NCBI GenBank assembly: GCA_033064195.1
Contig: JARBJD010000042.1
Coordinates: forward strand, 1-64,000
Length of the DNA stretch: 64,000 nucleotides
Direction: 5' to 3'
From: Blattamonas nauphoetae
Taxonomy: Eukaryota > Preaxostyla > Oxymonadida
Shown: positions 53,392 through 64,000 of the stretch, piece by piece
How positions within the stretch are numbered: position 1 is the first letter of the stretch
How the letters are laid out: the number at the start of each line of letters is the position of its first letter
Made by a program: the position numbers and the translations under genes
Notes under the pieces: model-generated
What the model was told of the DNA's origin: nothing
Databases searched by the model: none
Seen by the model: only the letters and a program-made list of their open reading frames with translations

Positions 53392-53707
53392 CACAAACAA
53401 AATGCCTTATTAGTGTCCTCGACGAGAATACATGTTTATCCTCACTCTGTTCACCCTTTTTCGTGCGAACAGAGGTAAACTTCGAAACCGTCGGTGTGAT
53501 ATCGATCGACTTCACTCCGATATGTTCATCCTTCCTTTTTGTTGAGATTGGGATGTTATCGAAGAAAATAGAGTCGAAAGAGGTTCTTATGGAAACGAAA
53601 CGATGTAAGAAAACGATACAGTGAATACAGTCGGAGATGGAATCCAAATGAAAAGTGTAAAGGACGAACAACAAAACGAGGTGTTGAATGAACATATCTC
53701 TCTCCAA
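53392..53707 (-). other. region between surface gene and kinase exon
   Basis: Open in the kinase frame but compositionally odd (VLLFVLYTFHLDSISDCIHC); pyrimidine- and intron-like at its 3' end (TTATTATTCAG). It may hold a transmembrane exon linking the beta-helix part to the kinase, or be promoter. Undecided. Confidence 0.3.
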
Positions 53708-56700
53708 TCAGCTCTCTTCTCTTCGAGACGACGTGCAGTTCACAAACAGCATGTTCCGCTGAGCAGGCCAAGCTCCACCAGGCACACCCACAATCGCAAG
53801 TCCAATGTTCAACGGATCTGCTGTGCCAAAATGGAACACACAGCTGCGAGTGGAGAATGATGGTGTGCTGTGGTCACTGACGAAGAGCGCGAGGGGAAGA
53901 GGATGAAGGGGATCGAGTGACAACCCTGCTTCCATCTCCACCCCAACAAGTTCCAGATGGCTTGAAAGCGGCGAGTGCTTCAGAGTGTCGTCGAACAGGA
54001 AGGAAGGGTTGGCCTGATTCGTCGACAGAATCTTCGCCATCAGCGGAGAGTCGATGTTCGCAGCTGAGAGAGGAGAGGCCAAAGTGGTGATCTTGTCGGA
54101 GGGAAGGAATCGAACAGCGAGTGTGTGTGATGTGAGAGCGAGGAGAGAAGGAGAGTGGGGAACAACACAAGATGGATCGAGTAAGAACGAACAATTCACA
54201 AAACACGAGTCAATCAGAGAGAGATGCGAGCGGGCCAAACTGAAACAGCAGACACCGCCAGCCAAAGAAGATAGTGGACTCGTCTCAACTGGGATAGAAA
54301 CGATGATTGCGCAACACGACGAAAAGGAGCAGTCACGAATCGACAACTTGCTCAACGGCAACGAAAGATCGGCAGACAAAACACATCCTGTCTCGATGAC
54401 GTTTTCGAGTGTTGCATCAATCTTAAGGGAGATACAATCAAAGAAAGAGTTTTCGATGGAAAGAGAGGGTGGGAGGGAGAAGGGGAGGGTTTGTGAAAGT
54501 GTGCTCGAATGTCCAGTTGACAAAGAATCCATCAGAAGTGGAAGATCCGCAGAGGATCGGATGGAGATGAGTGGCGTGGCGAGAGTCATATTCTGAGCAA
54601 CAAGATGAGACACTCTCAGACGAACACTCGTCGACATTGAGGTGAGAGTGGTGTGGAAGGACAACAGCGAGCTGACAGCTTGTGCTTGGTCGATCGACTT
54701 GACAACACAATCAATCAGCGACAGACTCACCGACTGAACAGCGATGATCGGCCGAGGATGCGTCGAGAAGAGAGGGAGCACGAACTCGAGATGCTTCATC
54801 AGCACTGTCTGTGGAGGCACAATCTCGCTCAGTCCAAACGACAATCTGCATCCGATGCTTCCGCGTTGAGTGAATCGAACTTTCCCAAACTGAACAGGGT
54901 CGATCTGTGTTCGTTTGTGGGTGCGGATTGGCAGGATGGACAGAACAAGGCCAGCTTGCTGCCCAACTGTCACGTATCCACACAACTCCACATCGTCCTC
55001 CTCTCCAAGCACCATCTCGCTCATCAAAATAATACTTCGCTCCAACACACCCTGCGTCACTTCCTCTTCACTGTCTCCATTCAGCAGATGGTCCATTGAG
55101 TCGTGAAGCGACTAGCAGGGATGTGTTTCTCGCCCACAATCCGCTCCATCCGATGCTGCGCCCGTTTCACCCAAAGAATCAATGAATACGTTCTTGAACC
55201 GAGTGTTGGGGAAGAGAAACGGGAACAGATCCGTCTCTTCGACGTAAGCCACGTGGTCCGATCCAAACAGAGCATTCGAGCGATCAAATCCAGGTGGATG
55301 CAGATTGAACAGGAAATGATCAATCGACACACTCTTCTCCAGCGATTCAGCAACCAGAAACAGATCTCGTCCAAACATTGCTGTGTTGTGTGCAAATGTC
55401 AGCGTGTCCAGAAGATAGTTGGTTGTGCTGCCTGGAGAGAGTGACAATCCGATTCCCCCTCCCCTCCCTCCATCGCCAGCACTGCAGCTCACAAACGAGC
55501 AATACTGGATCACAAGAGACGCTGATCCAGACAGCGAGAACGACACACTACCGCCCAAACAGTGCGTGTTCGATGACGAGCAGGAAGTGAACGACTATGA
55601 CGACAAATTCAGCGACGATGTGTTGGAGAGTGTGAAGAACACAGCTGAGCCTGCTGGCGATTGTGTGTGGATTGACTCTGCTCCCCAGTTCAAGATCCGA
55701 GTTATTCCGAAACTCTGCCGAGCCAAAATCGTTGTCACAGAAGGATGTGATAGTTGAGTGGTCGTCAGATTGGTCACATTCATCCCATTCCGAGTTCGGA
55801 CGAATGAAGGGTGTCTGGCCGAGAGCAACGACGATGTCGACACATCTCCAGTCACGACACAATTCATGACTGTCAGAATACCTGTCTTGATCTCAGCGTA
55901 GACCTCAACAGCCGACAACGAAGGCAGAACGAAAGAGAGGCTGTCAAGGCTCGTCTCGGTCGCTCCATCCACAACCAACCCTCCTTCTTCCCCAACTCGA
56001 ACTGTCGTGTGAGTCGCTGGGTGTTGTGCCTCACTAACCACCGCGTTACGAGCAATTTCCAGCGATGAGAAAGAGATCTCCCACATTGTCACGTGGTCGA
56101 ACGTCCCTTCCAGCAGAACGATTGACATCCCACTGCCCAGCCGACTCAACGAATGTTCCATCGTTTTACATGGATTCGACTCGTCCCCCAATCCAACCAG
56201 TCCTCGCCATTCCCAGACGAGACATGCACTGTCGAGAGAGGAGGAGACGAGGGTGTTGTGAATGTCACATCTTCACAATGAATACGATGAGTATCTGTGG
56301 CAGTGTCTTCGACGATCGAGAGGAGTGTGTATGTTGTGGAGTGTTTTAGAGCCAATCCTCCTCCGATCCGAACTGGGCCGATAGTCGCGATTGTTTGTGT
56401 CTCACACGAGAACTGCATTGGCTCTTCGATTCCATCCAGAAAGAGAAGGAATGTTCGATTGGTGAGTAATGCCTGTCCTCTCAGCACAATGTTAATCGTG
56501 GTGCACATTACATTTGCACACTCGGCCGAAGCAGACAGTACCTTCGGTGGGAGTGGCGTTGTGAAATTCAGTGATGGTCTGATCTTGATCGTCGCATTGT
56601 TCGATGAAACGACAGTGTATGTTCTTCCGGCTATCAAGTTGTTTGGCGAAGTGGGATACATCACTTCGGTTGCAGTGAGCACGCCATCGGTCAGAAAAGC

Positions 56701-59421
56701 ATGGAGTTGTAGAGTGTTGCTCGCATCGTCTTGCAACTCCATTTCGAGATCAGACGATATCACGAAAATAGAGAAGAATTGGATAATGTACGTCGTTGCT
56801 GTGTTGTCCAGTGTGCAGTTCACTCCAGTGATCATTGCTTCGTGAACGATGGTTGGGATTCTGTCGACATCCACCCATCGTGGTGGATTGGCATTTTTCT
56901 CTTCCATCGACACAATTGTGAACCCACTGAGAGGGAAAGGGTTGGATGACGAGACATCAATCGGCTCGGTCTGTCCACTCGTCGGTGAAGTGAACGTCGT
57001 TGTCAAGGTGAGGGGAGTGTCTGAGAATTTGGTGATGAACGGCACGCCTGGACTCAGTTTCTCCCCCTCAAACACAATACGCATCGATGTGCACAGCGAC
57101 GTCGCACATTCCATTCTCGCGCTGGTGAGGTGGGGAGGAGTGGGAACAGTGAACATGGGGTTTAAGCAGAAGATCCTCTGCGGATCTGAAGGAACATCTT
57201 CTTCGATCGACAAGATTCTGTACTCCTGCTCCCATTCGAGGCTGAATGACGGTGTCACGAAAAATGGGTCTGATTGGCCAGAATTGTTGTTTATGAACGT
57301 CACAACGAACGTCACTGACGAACTTGCGATTGTGACTATGAAATCGGACGTCGAGTCTGCTGGCAATTGTTGTCCCATCAGTTTCAGCACCATTTCCACA
57401 CATCGGTCATCTGTCCACTCCAAACTCGCTTCGAACGCGGCAGGTTCTGACTCTGGCAGCAGCCGAGATCCAGAAACGCTGAAACTTCTGAGTTGGTAGT
57501 TTTCGATCGGAAGAATCCCATCCACTCCCGATGACACAACAGCTGTTCCTGTTTTCGATGAGCTGTATGATGTCCCAAACTCTACGTGGACCAGACGAGG
57601 TACATTCGATCCGTTCAGCAATATCCCCATCGCTCCCTTCACTGCTTCACTCGCCGTTGCTGTCACTGTCGCATTGTCTGCATCGAACGACACACTCACT
57701 TCCACTGTCACTGTCGGATCGTGCATTTGTGGAACGAGATGACTTCGATTGACTCCTTTTGGCGTGTAATTATGGAGGAAGACATTGGGAATTCCCGAAG
57801 TTGAATCGCAGAATCTGACGGTGAGTTCTGTGGGGAGAGAAGTTTCAACGCCGTCAAAGTAGATATCTTTTGATTTTGAATCTCCCGAAAAACAACCACG
57901 GAACTGGAGGAAAGAGAAGTCAATCGATTTCACTTTAAACACTTCCATTGCCCCTCCATACCCACTTGTAAAGCACTGGACGAAAGCACAGTTGGAGAGT
58001 GTGGCGAGTGAGTGCCCTTCGAGAAAAAGAGCTCCATCATCTCTGTTTGCTCTGCTCTTCTCGAAGAAACAATCAGATATGGAAATTGTTGAGGATGATT
58101 CTCAATACACACTTCCACCAACAAGGTTTGCAGCACATTCCGTGAAAGAAGACAAAGACAGTGCGATGGGACAATCCGGCCCAGAATATTGGGACACATA
58201 CACCGCTCCTCCATCGTTGAGAACTGGCAAGCTCGTGCAGTTGTGGAAGAAGCACTGGTTGATCGTCAGAGTGGATTGAGATTGGTTGAGGCAGATCGCT
58301 GATCCTCCTCGGGAGTATGTGTCAGTGATGGTCATGTTGTTGAATGTGCAGAGAGTGAACTGCACTGATGTCACTACACTGGACCTCACTTCTGTTCGTC
58401 CGATGTGGCTGTCTGTGATGTTTTCGTGTTTCATGTCTATTTCAGTGTTTGACGTGCGAACACATGATGAGAACGAACTGTTCACACAAACAACATTGAA
58501 GCCGAATTGAGCCCCACACAGTCCGGTCCCCATGTCGTGGTTCGTGCTCCCTGAAATTCTGCTTCCAACCACTCGCTCCCACACACAACTCCCGTCTCTC
58601 AACTTCTTCCCATTTCCATCTCGAACAGTGCTTGTCACGTTCAAAATATCGCTCGATCCCAACTCTGTCGAGATCTCTCCAATCACCTCAATCTCAGACC
58701 CGAACAGTGACTTCCCGGTGAACGAGAAAAGAGGGCCAGTTCCAAGCGCAAAGTGCGTAGAATCGAACGACAGTCCAACTCCAATAATCTCTTCCATTTC
58801 CACCAATCCATCACTCCATCCCTCCTCATCTCCCATCCATTCTTCATTGTTCTTGCTCAGTTGCCCATATCCTCGACCAACAAGTGGAAGGACAATATTT
58901 CGCGTCGATGATTTGTGACTGCTCCCAACGATCACAATCCTGCTCGACCCGCTTCGATCCCAGTCCGCAAGCACAAATCCCGAACATTCCATGTTTGACA
59001 AGATTTCACTATCAAAAACCTCAACTGACGACCAATGGATCAGTACGATTGAGGTTCCCGCCATTCCCGCGTCCAGTCGCCATGATCGCATCGTCAACGA
59101 ACTATTCCGCACCTCCATCATCCATCGTTCAATACCCGTGTCTTTTCTTGGCGTTCCGTTTGTTCCTTCCTCATCAATGTCATTTCCATCTTTCAGCATA
59201 TTCGCCAGATGTGTCAGCCCTGTATTGTTTCCATCAAGTTCCAATGATTTCGACACAATCTCAATCCCACTCGTCCAATATAATCCATCATCAAACGATA
59301 GACTTCTTAGTTCTGAGTTAGAGGCCAAACTGTTTTTGGCAAGTATTTTCTCAAGGACAGCATCAAAGTCTTGGTAGTGATCACCATCACAATGGAAGAT
59401 ACAACAGAATAACAGTAACAT
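53708..59421 (-). pseudogene. giant beta-helix surface protein gene with in-frame stops
   Basis: Start ATG 59421 with a signal peptide (MLLLFCCIFHCDGD). Residues 1-500 are beta-helix-like with FFHNCTSL, SSFTECAANLVGG and GGAVYVSQ motifs. About 56300-57900 encodes at least four Ig-like repeats of about 110 residues marked by MECATSLCTSMRIVFEG and SAECANVMCTTINIVLRG. A second beta-helix (CSFVSCSAGDGGRGGGIGLS) follows. One frame runs nearly the full 5.7 kb but is broken by TGA at 58102-58104, TAG at 55594-55596, TAG at 55112-55114, TGA at 53708-53710 and one frame change near 56150-56190. Intact relatives as I remember them are receptor-like, with beta-helix outside and kinase inside. Best read as a pseudogene in front of a live kinase. 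Confidence 0.65.
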
Positions 59422-59626
59422 TTGAGCCGATGACAATATTAATCGGAATCAATCTGTTTAGAAAATTGTTGAAGAAGATCCAACCCACAGAACATCTTAA
59501 ACTGGGGGTTCTTCTCGATTCATCCTTTTTCCATTCGTTTCAATTCTGAGAGTCTTAAAGTTGCTGAAATTTTGTTGAAATGGATTGAAAAACGGCGAAA
59601 AGAGAGCACTCACTTGACTTCTCTTC

Positions 59627-60382
59627 TCATTTTCCCACATTCAGCCCAAGATTTGTATAAAGACTGCTCAATCGTTCTCCATCAGTCGACCCATCCGGGA
59701 ACAAACCCAACAGACACCCCAGTTGTTCTGCCATATCTTCGAATCCCTCTTCGTTCCTTCCTTTCATCATTCTTCCGACTTTGGCTCCTTTCTTTGTAGC
59801 GGATGCTTCCTGATCGTGGTCATCAGGATCTTGAATGTATTCCATGAACCCATACGGAGTTCTTCTTCTTGTTTGATTCGTGTGTCGGAAGAAGTGGAGA
59901 AGGGAGAGTTTGTCAGCAACGGACACACTCTCATCACACATCTGCATCGAAACCAAGTGGAATCCAATCTGTCCCACCACTTCTGAAATTGAGGGAAAAG
60001 CCGATTCGACCAGTCCCACAGTTTTGAGGATCGATGAGAGAGCTGTCTCAAAGTGTGCTCGATGGTCCGACGTGGCGAGTGAGAGGAAAGACGAGAGGAA
60101 CTGTCGAGAAGGGACCAACACATTCTCCAAAACGATTGTGTCGGCGTGTGTTGGGAGAGGAGGAAGTGGTTGGAAACCGAACACAATGTTTCTCGAGAAG
60201 AGTTCGAGACAGAGAGAGATGCTCTTGAACACGCAGCGATGGATGGTGGAAGCGAGCCAGAACTCACTTTTCGCTTTTCCAGCCAAGTCGCTTGATCCAG
60301 CTGTCTCGTTCAGAACATCCACCAAAAGATGGATGAGCAGGCATCTGAGTAGTCCCATCAAAATAGGTAAAACTGGGATCAA
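59627..60382 (-). CDS. armadillo-like protein, C-terminal part or separate gene
   Basis: Open frame of about 250 residues with no ATG at its 5' limit (it opens at TTG); the first ATG is at about 60358. Helical, Leu-rich, with KSEFWLASTIHRCVFKSISL and an acidic, Lys-rich turn (EYIQDPDDHDQEASATKKGA), ending SSLYTNLGLNVGK. It follows the armadillo-like gene at 60843-62888 on the same strand, 460 bp downstream, and could be its last exon or a separate small gene. No recognised domain. Confidence 0.55.
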   Translation of the reverse strand: MIPVLPILMGLLRCLLIHLLVDVLNETAGSSDLAGKAKSEFWLASTIHRCVFKSISLCLELFSRNIVFGFQPLPPLPTHADTIVLENVLVPSRQFLSSFLSLATSDHRAHFETALSSILKTVGLVESAFPSISEVVGQIGFHLVSMQMCDESVSVADKLSLLHFFRHTNQTRRRTPYGFMEYIQDPDDHDQEASATKKGAKVGRMMKGRNEEGFEDMAEQLGCLLGLFPDGSTDGERLSSLYTNLGLNVGK

Positions 60383-60842
60383 TTGATGTCAGTGCCTAAA
60401 TTTGGACTGAGATCAAATTTCAACTCTTTTCCTTTGAGATTTTCTCATTATCACTTCATTAATCATGTTCAATTCACTTCTTGTTTTCACATAATGCTCT
60501 TCAATATTTCAGACAGCTCTTATTTCCCAAAAACACGCACGATCACAATCACCAACACTTCTTTTTTCGATGTATTCCCTTCATTGACTTTAGTCAGTGA
60601 GAAAAAACCATCAAAGAAGACATAATAACGCATTATCGACTTGTTTTAATAATTATTGTTGTAGAACAAACTGAAACAGCAGCACCCAAAGTTTGCATTT
60701 TCATGATCTATGAAGTGACCATTTTCCTTTTTACTTTTTTTTCCATTCAAATATCATATATAAGAAGACTTTTTTGAAATGAAAGAAACGAAATGGTATT
60801 GTAGGTATTTAGTGGGATCAGATCCGACTGGGATCACTGGGA
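60383..60842. other. 460-bp spacer or intron between two armadillo-like frames
   Basis: Very AT-rich. GATCCCAGTGATCCCAG-like repeats flank it (near 60835-60810 and 60380 on minus). The missing GT at the expected 5' side argues against a simple intron. Nothing else seen. Confidence 0.35.
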
Positions 60843-62888
60843 TCAAATCAGAAGCCTGTGGATGAGCCCATTTTGGGCGAGTGAGAGTCGCACATCCCGC
60901 TGACTCTCAGAAATGATCGAATGGAGGAGTTTTGCAGAATCCATCACAATGTCCCGATTGCTGGAAACGAAGAAAGAAGGGACAGTTTGAATAAAACACG
61001 AAGCGAACGTGGGATCTGTGGACAGCCATTTGACCACTTCAAGCTGTTCTGGTGGTGAAAAGATGCCGTCAAAAATAAACTGATTTCTGCGAGGCTTTGG
61101 CTGGGGGAGAAGACGAGCTGTCGTGAGAGTGGAGAGAAAGAGATGGATGGAAGCGGCGATTGGGTCGGGCGGGGTGGGGTGTGTGTGGAGGAAGGAGGAG
61201 AGTGAGAGCAGAGCAGTCTGAACAGAATCCGATTCCAGCTGGCCGAACAAGTCGATTGTCAAGAACGACGGGAGTTCAGCTGATCCTTCTTTCCGAACAA
61301 GACCAATCGCTTCCTCTCGCACTTCCTTCCACACTCCCTCAAAGAACGAGAGAGCCTGGCGATGTCGAATTGGTGTCAGAGGCAATTTCAGATGGTCAAT
61401 CGGCTGTGATGGTGATCTCGCTACCAAAACGACAAACTCACGACACGGAACGAGGATTCTGTCGACTACAAACTGCGCTGATCCCTCCGTGCCCTCTTGG
61501 AGATCGGAATCCTTGAGAGACTGAAGATGAGAAACAATCGTCCGAACAAGAAGCTGAATGGTCAACTGGAAGAATGGTGCGTGGGCCGAATTGGGAATGT
61601 CAAGTTCACGGGCAGTTTGGAGCAAAGTCGGCACGAAGCCACTTTCTGCCAAAAAGCGATGAATGGATGAATTGTTCGAGACAAAGAACGGCTCAACAAG
61701 GAGATGACAGTGCGGTCTGATCACTTCGGAGGATGAAGAGAGGGCGAGGAGGAACAGCTTCGTCAATGACGAGACAAGTTGTGGAGATTTTGAGAGAAGG
61801 AACTGTGGGAGTGTGAGTGAGGGGCGATGGAGAAGATTTGTCTCATGTGAGAAGAAGTGGTTGAGAAGTAGGATGAAAACCACGATGTCGATGCAATTAT
61901 CATTGGAAAGTGAGATGTGTGACAAAATAAAGTCATTGCACGACTCCAATATTGGCACCAAATCAACACTTCTTTGATCTGAGGCGATTCGAGCGGTCAT
62001 GAAGAGCGGCAGAGGTTCCAGTTCCTTGGCCAACCCCTCTTTCCTTCTCTCCTCTCGCACAGCTTCCATCAGGTCTTGGATGAACGAAACGTGGCTGTTG
62101 TTTGAGTTATCGAGGTCCAGAATCTTGTGAACAATTTCGATGATGGGGGAGTGAGTTTTGATTGGCAAAATTGCAAATTCTGACTGTGTTCCATCAGGAG
62201 CAGTGACGAGATGGAAATTATCCTTCAATGTTGGTTTTTGTGGGAAGGGATCAAACGTTGGGTGTTTGAGATAGAAAAGAAGAAATGGACGGAGTTGGTT
62301 GATCATTGAGATGAAGAGACTTTCGTCAAATGGAATAGTTGTGCGATTTCGCATGTCCATCACGTAAAGATCGAAGATGTTGTGAAAGAGTGTCAGGAGA
62401 GCTGGGTGAATGGGATCAGAAAGGGGGGTTGAGAAGAGTGTTTGTTCGTCGAGAACTGTCAGGAGTATGGGAATGAAGTCCGATTGAACCAATCCAAAGA
62501 CATCAAGAACGATGATCTTTGAGATTTCAGTTGCGAGGACTTTGATAACACTGACTCTCAGTTGAGGAATGTTTGTGGAGAGGAGGACACGCCAGGAAGA
62601 GTCATCGCCAGTTAGAAACGCAGCGCGAAGGTCTGTGCGGGAGAAAAGCAACCATTTGTGTGGAGAGAATTGAGGATGTTTTAAAATGCGTTGTTCGTAT
62701 TGAGAAAAGAGCTCACATGTCCGGTCTAGAAGAGACGGTGTGAGTGGATGGCCATTGCGAATATAAGTCGTCAGTGAGACAATAAAGCGTTCAATTTCTG
62801 CGTCCGATGGATACGTGAGTCCGATTTCAATGGGGAAGAAGGAGGGAATTTCGGGAGTTTCATGCGACTGAAAATCCACAACTTTCAT
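60843..62888 (-). CDS. armadillo/HEAT-like protein, 681 residues
   Basis: ATG at 62888 (MKVVDFQSHETPEIPSFF), one uninterrupted frame. All-helical with repeated Leu patterns, e.g. SVIKVLATEISKIIVLDVFG, LVQSDFIPILLTVLDEQTLF, IVVFILLLNHFFSHETNLLH and SPQLVSSLTKLFLLALSSSS. The end (MDSAKLLHSIISESQRDVRL) leads to ...NGLIHRLLI. Family relatives usually continue into further repeats, so the stop at 60843 may mark a truncation or an unseen intron to 60382. Likely scaffold protein; unrecognised beyond the fold. Confidence 0.7.
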   Translation of the reverse strand: MKVVDFQSHETPEIPSFFPIEIGLTYPSDAEIERFIVSLTTYIRNGHPLTPSLLDRTCELFSQYEQRILKHPQFSPHKWLLFSRTDLRAAFLTGDDSSWRVLLSTNIPQLRVSVIKVLATEISKIIVLDVFGLVQSDFIPILLTVLDEQTLFSTPLSDPIHPALLTLFHNIFDLYVMDMRNRTTIPFDESLFISMINQLRPFLLFYLKHPTFDPFPQKPTLKDNFHLVTAPDGTQSEFAILPIKTHSPIIEIVHKILDLDNSNNSHVSFIQDLMEAVREERRKEGLAKELEPLPLFMTARIASDQRSVDLVPILESCNDFILSHISLSNDNCIDIVVFILLLNHFFSHETNLLHRPSLTLPQFLLSKSPQLVSSLTKLFLLALSSSSEVIRPHCHLLVEPFFVSNNSSIHRFLAESGFVPTLLQTARELDIPNSAHAPFFQLTIQLLVRTIVSHLQSLKDSDLQEGTEGSAQFVVDRILVPCREFVVLVARSPSQPIDHLKLPLTPIRHRQALSFFEGVWKEVREEAIGLVRKEGSAELPSFLTIDLFGQLESDSVQTALLSLSSFLHTHPTPPDPIAASIHLFLSTLTTARLLPQPKPRRNQFIFDGIFSPPEQLEVVKWLSTDPTFASCFIQTVPSFFVSSNRDIVMDSAKLLHSIISESQRDVRLSLAQNGLIHRLLI

Positions 62889-63230
62889 GGGAAGTTGATT
62901 CTGTTGCTACGAGACCAGAACTTGAAACAAACAGACCCATAACAACCGACCAAAATTTAAATCTAAAGAAATCACGCTTTACGACTGTGAGAGTGACTTG
63001 GATGTACGAAACTGCCGATGATTCAGCTATCAATGCTCGATATTCTCATTTGAACAGCAATCAATGCAAATGTGAAGTGGTTCTGTGAAAATATTGTTAA
63101 ATCAGAAGAACACGATAAACTAGAAGCAGTTAATGCCTTTGTTCCTCATTGGAACAAAAATAAAAGCGAATGTGAAGTGCGACTGTGAAACTACAGTTAA
63201 ATGAGAAGTACATTGGCTGAATGCTCATTC
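62889..63230. repeat. spacer with a diverged direct repeat
   Basis: About 50 bp around 63064-63110 (CAAATGTGAAGTGGTTCTGTG) recur around 63167-63212 (GCGAATGTGAAGTGCGACTG), roughly 100 bp apart and about 75-80 percent alike. The repeats lie between two minus-strand genes and could be an old tandem duplication in a promoter. Confidence 0.5.
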
Positions 63231-64000
63231 TCAACCAGTTTTCGAAAACTTCTCTTCCCACAACTGGACGAACGCCGCAATCGAGTCCCTTGTTCTCTCG
63301 ATCAATACTGTCACAGAGCGGGTGAGAGTCTTTCTCACAAGTTCTTCATGTTCCTGCTTGTGTTCCTTGGGAACATCGTCTCGGAGCAGAAGACTCGCCC
63401 GATCTGAAAACGTCAACCCGGTCAGACCAGGTGCCGGTGGGTCCTTCAGATCAACGTCCCCTTTCAAGTCCTCCTTGAAGTCGATGCGGACGAGAGCATA
63501 CGAAGTCTGAGAAGTGGCTTCGGGATTGATCATCTGACAGTTCTGACGAGCGATGATGTTGTACGGACGAGCGATGAATGATCGAGTAACGCGAGGTCGA
63601 TCCCACGACTTAGCTTTTGGATGAAGGGCAACGAGGGGCTCTGGGGGATTAAATAACGCTAGAATGCCTGGGAGGTCCTCACTAGACTTGAGCAGAGTGT
63701 CGCCCACTTCGATTCGGAACCTGTTCTGGCTCACCCGAAGAAATGATGTTTTCTTGTCAACTTCAAAAAACGGGCCACCGTCCACCGAAATCGCGCGGAC
63801 ACCACCAACGCCTGGATTTGTGCCCTGTTTCTGCGTGGTGCTCACTGGGGACGGCTTATTTCTGTCTTCGACGTTTTCGGAACACGTGCGACGAATCACA
63901 GCGAGCGGGGAGAAGTTTCTTTCGTAAGTTGTTAAGGGAGGGGAGGAAGGAGCTGATTGGATTGAGTCTGCTGTCGTTCTTGTATAAAAGCGACTGACAA
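63231..64000 (-). CDS. unknown protein, 5' end beyond the window
   Basis: The frame is open from the window edge to the stop at 63231, at least 255 residues. No ATG is needed inside the window. Features: a Pro/Ser/Thr-rich start (SAPSSPPLTTYERNFSP), a beta-rich middle (ISVDGGPFFEVDKKTSFLRV, QNRFRIEVGDTLLKSSEDLP), a charged stretch (ALVRIDFKEDLKGDVDLKDP) and a helical C-terminus (TVLIERTRDSIAAFVQLWEE). No family recognised. Confidence 0.65.
   Translation of the reverse strand, partial: VSRFYTRTTADSIQSAPSSPPLTTYERNFSPLAVIRRTCSENVEDRNKPSPVSTTQKQGTNPGVGGVRAISVDGGPFFEVDKKTSFLRVSQNRFRIEVGDTLLKSSEDLPGILALFNPPEPLVALHPKAKSWDRPRVTRSFIARPYNIIARQNCQMINPEATSQTSYALVRIDFKEDLKGDVDLKDPPAPGLTGLTFSDRASLLLRDDVPKEHKQEHEELVRKTLTRSVTVLIERTRDSIAAFVQLWEEKFSKTG

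Noticed and set aside
56297-57499. Plus-strand open frames opposite the surface gene
   Set aside because: Shadows of the Ig-like repeat region on the minus strand, without motifs.
53708-59421. Reassigned stop codons explaining the open surface gene
   Set aside because: Neighbouring intact genes end with TAA or TGA at the expected family lengths, and here both TAG and TGA interrupt, with a frame change too.
1-64000. tRNA, rRNA, CRISPR arrays, retroelements and virus-like elements
   Set aside because: No T-arm plus acceptor pattern, no rRNA core motif, no spacer-separated repeats, and no reverse transcriptase or capsid-type motifs were found by eye.

Overview
The window reads as nuclear DNA of a protist, most likely an oxymonad (Preaxostyla, Metamonada) close to Blattamonas nauphoetae. 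The organism call is inference from remembered gene families: armadillo-like proteins, a kinase with coiled coil and SPRY domain, and very long beta-helix surface proteins. It is supported by compact eukaryotic genes with GT-AG introns of about 30-110 nt. No rRNA, tRNA, CRISPR array or recognisable virus-like element was seen.

Layout. 0-7 kb: gene relics broken by DNA transposons, including a Mutator-like element with 9-bp target duplication that carries an armadillo-like gene fragment, and a TA-flanked element nested in another. 6.9-30.1 kb: gene-poor. It holds a purine-rich satellite of 17-bp units in three blocks and three large, unrelated-looking but architecturally identical elements, called SE1, SE2 and SE3 here. 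30-34 kb: transposase and gene relics, including a second copy of the broken gene seen at 0.2-0.9 kb. 34.3-49.1 kb: a dense housekeeping block: MTMR14-like phosphatase (-), eIF5A (+), mevalonate kinase (+), bacterial-type hexapeptide acetyltransferase (-), a papain-fold protein without its catalytic residues (+), an RRM-ended low-complexity protein (-), a Zn2Cys6 protein (+) and an armadillo-like protein (+). 49-64 kb: a decayed SPRY gene, a kinase/coiled-coil/SPRY gene, a long beta-helix surface gene with several stops, two armadillo-like genes and one unknown gene running off the end.

Main discovery candidate. SE1 (6871-13121), SE2 (17346-21895) and SE3 (24623-29501) share one plan. The first 51-54 bp (L) is repeated exactly, inverted, about 325-460 bp before the right end. 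It is immediately followed by the inverse complement of the last 24-26 bp (R). This internal 75-80 bp 'splint' is therefore complementary to the joint that forms when the element's right end meets its left end. In SE2 and SE3 removal restores the 17-bp satellite register exactly; in SE1 it restores an open reading frame; no target duplication is needed. The left tip folds into a 5-bp hairpin with compensatory changes, and the right segment ('cap') contains hairpins whose stems differ completely in sequence yet stay paired. I know of no described element with this design; possible readings are a self-splinting circularising element, an element with a bridge-RNA-like guide, or a giant non-spliceosomal intron.
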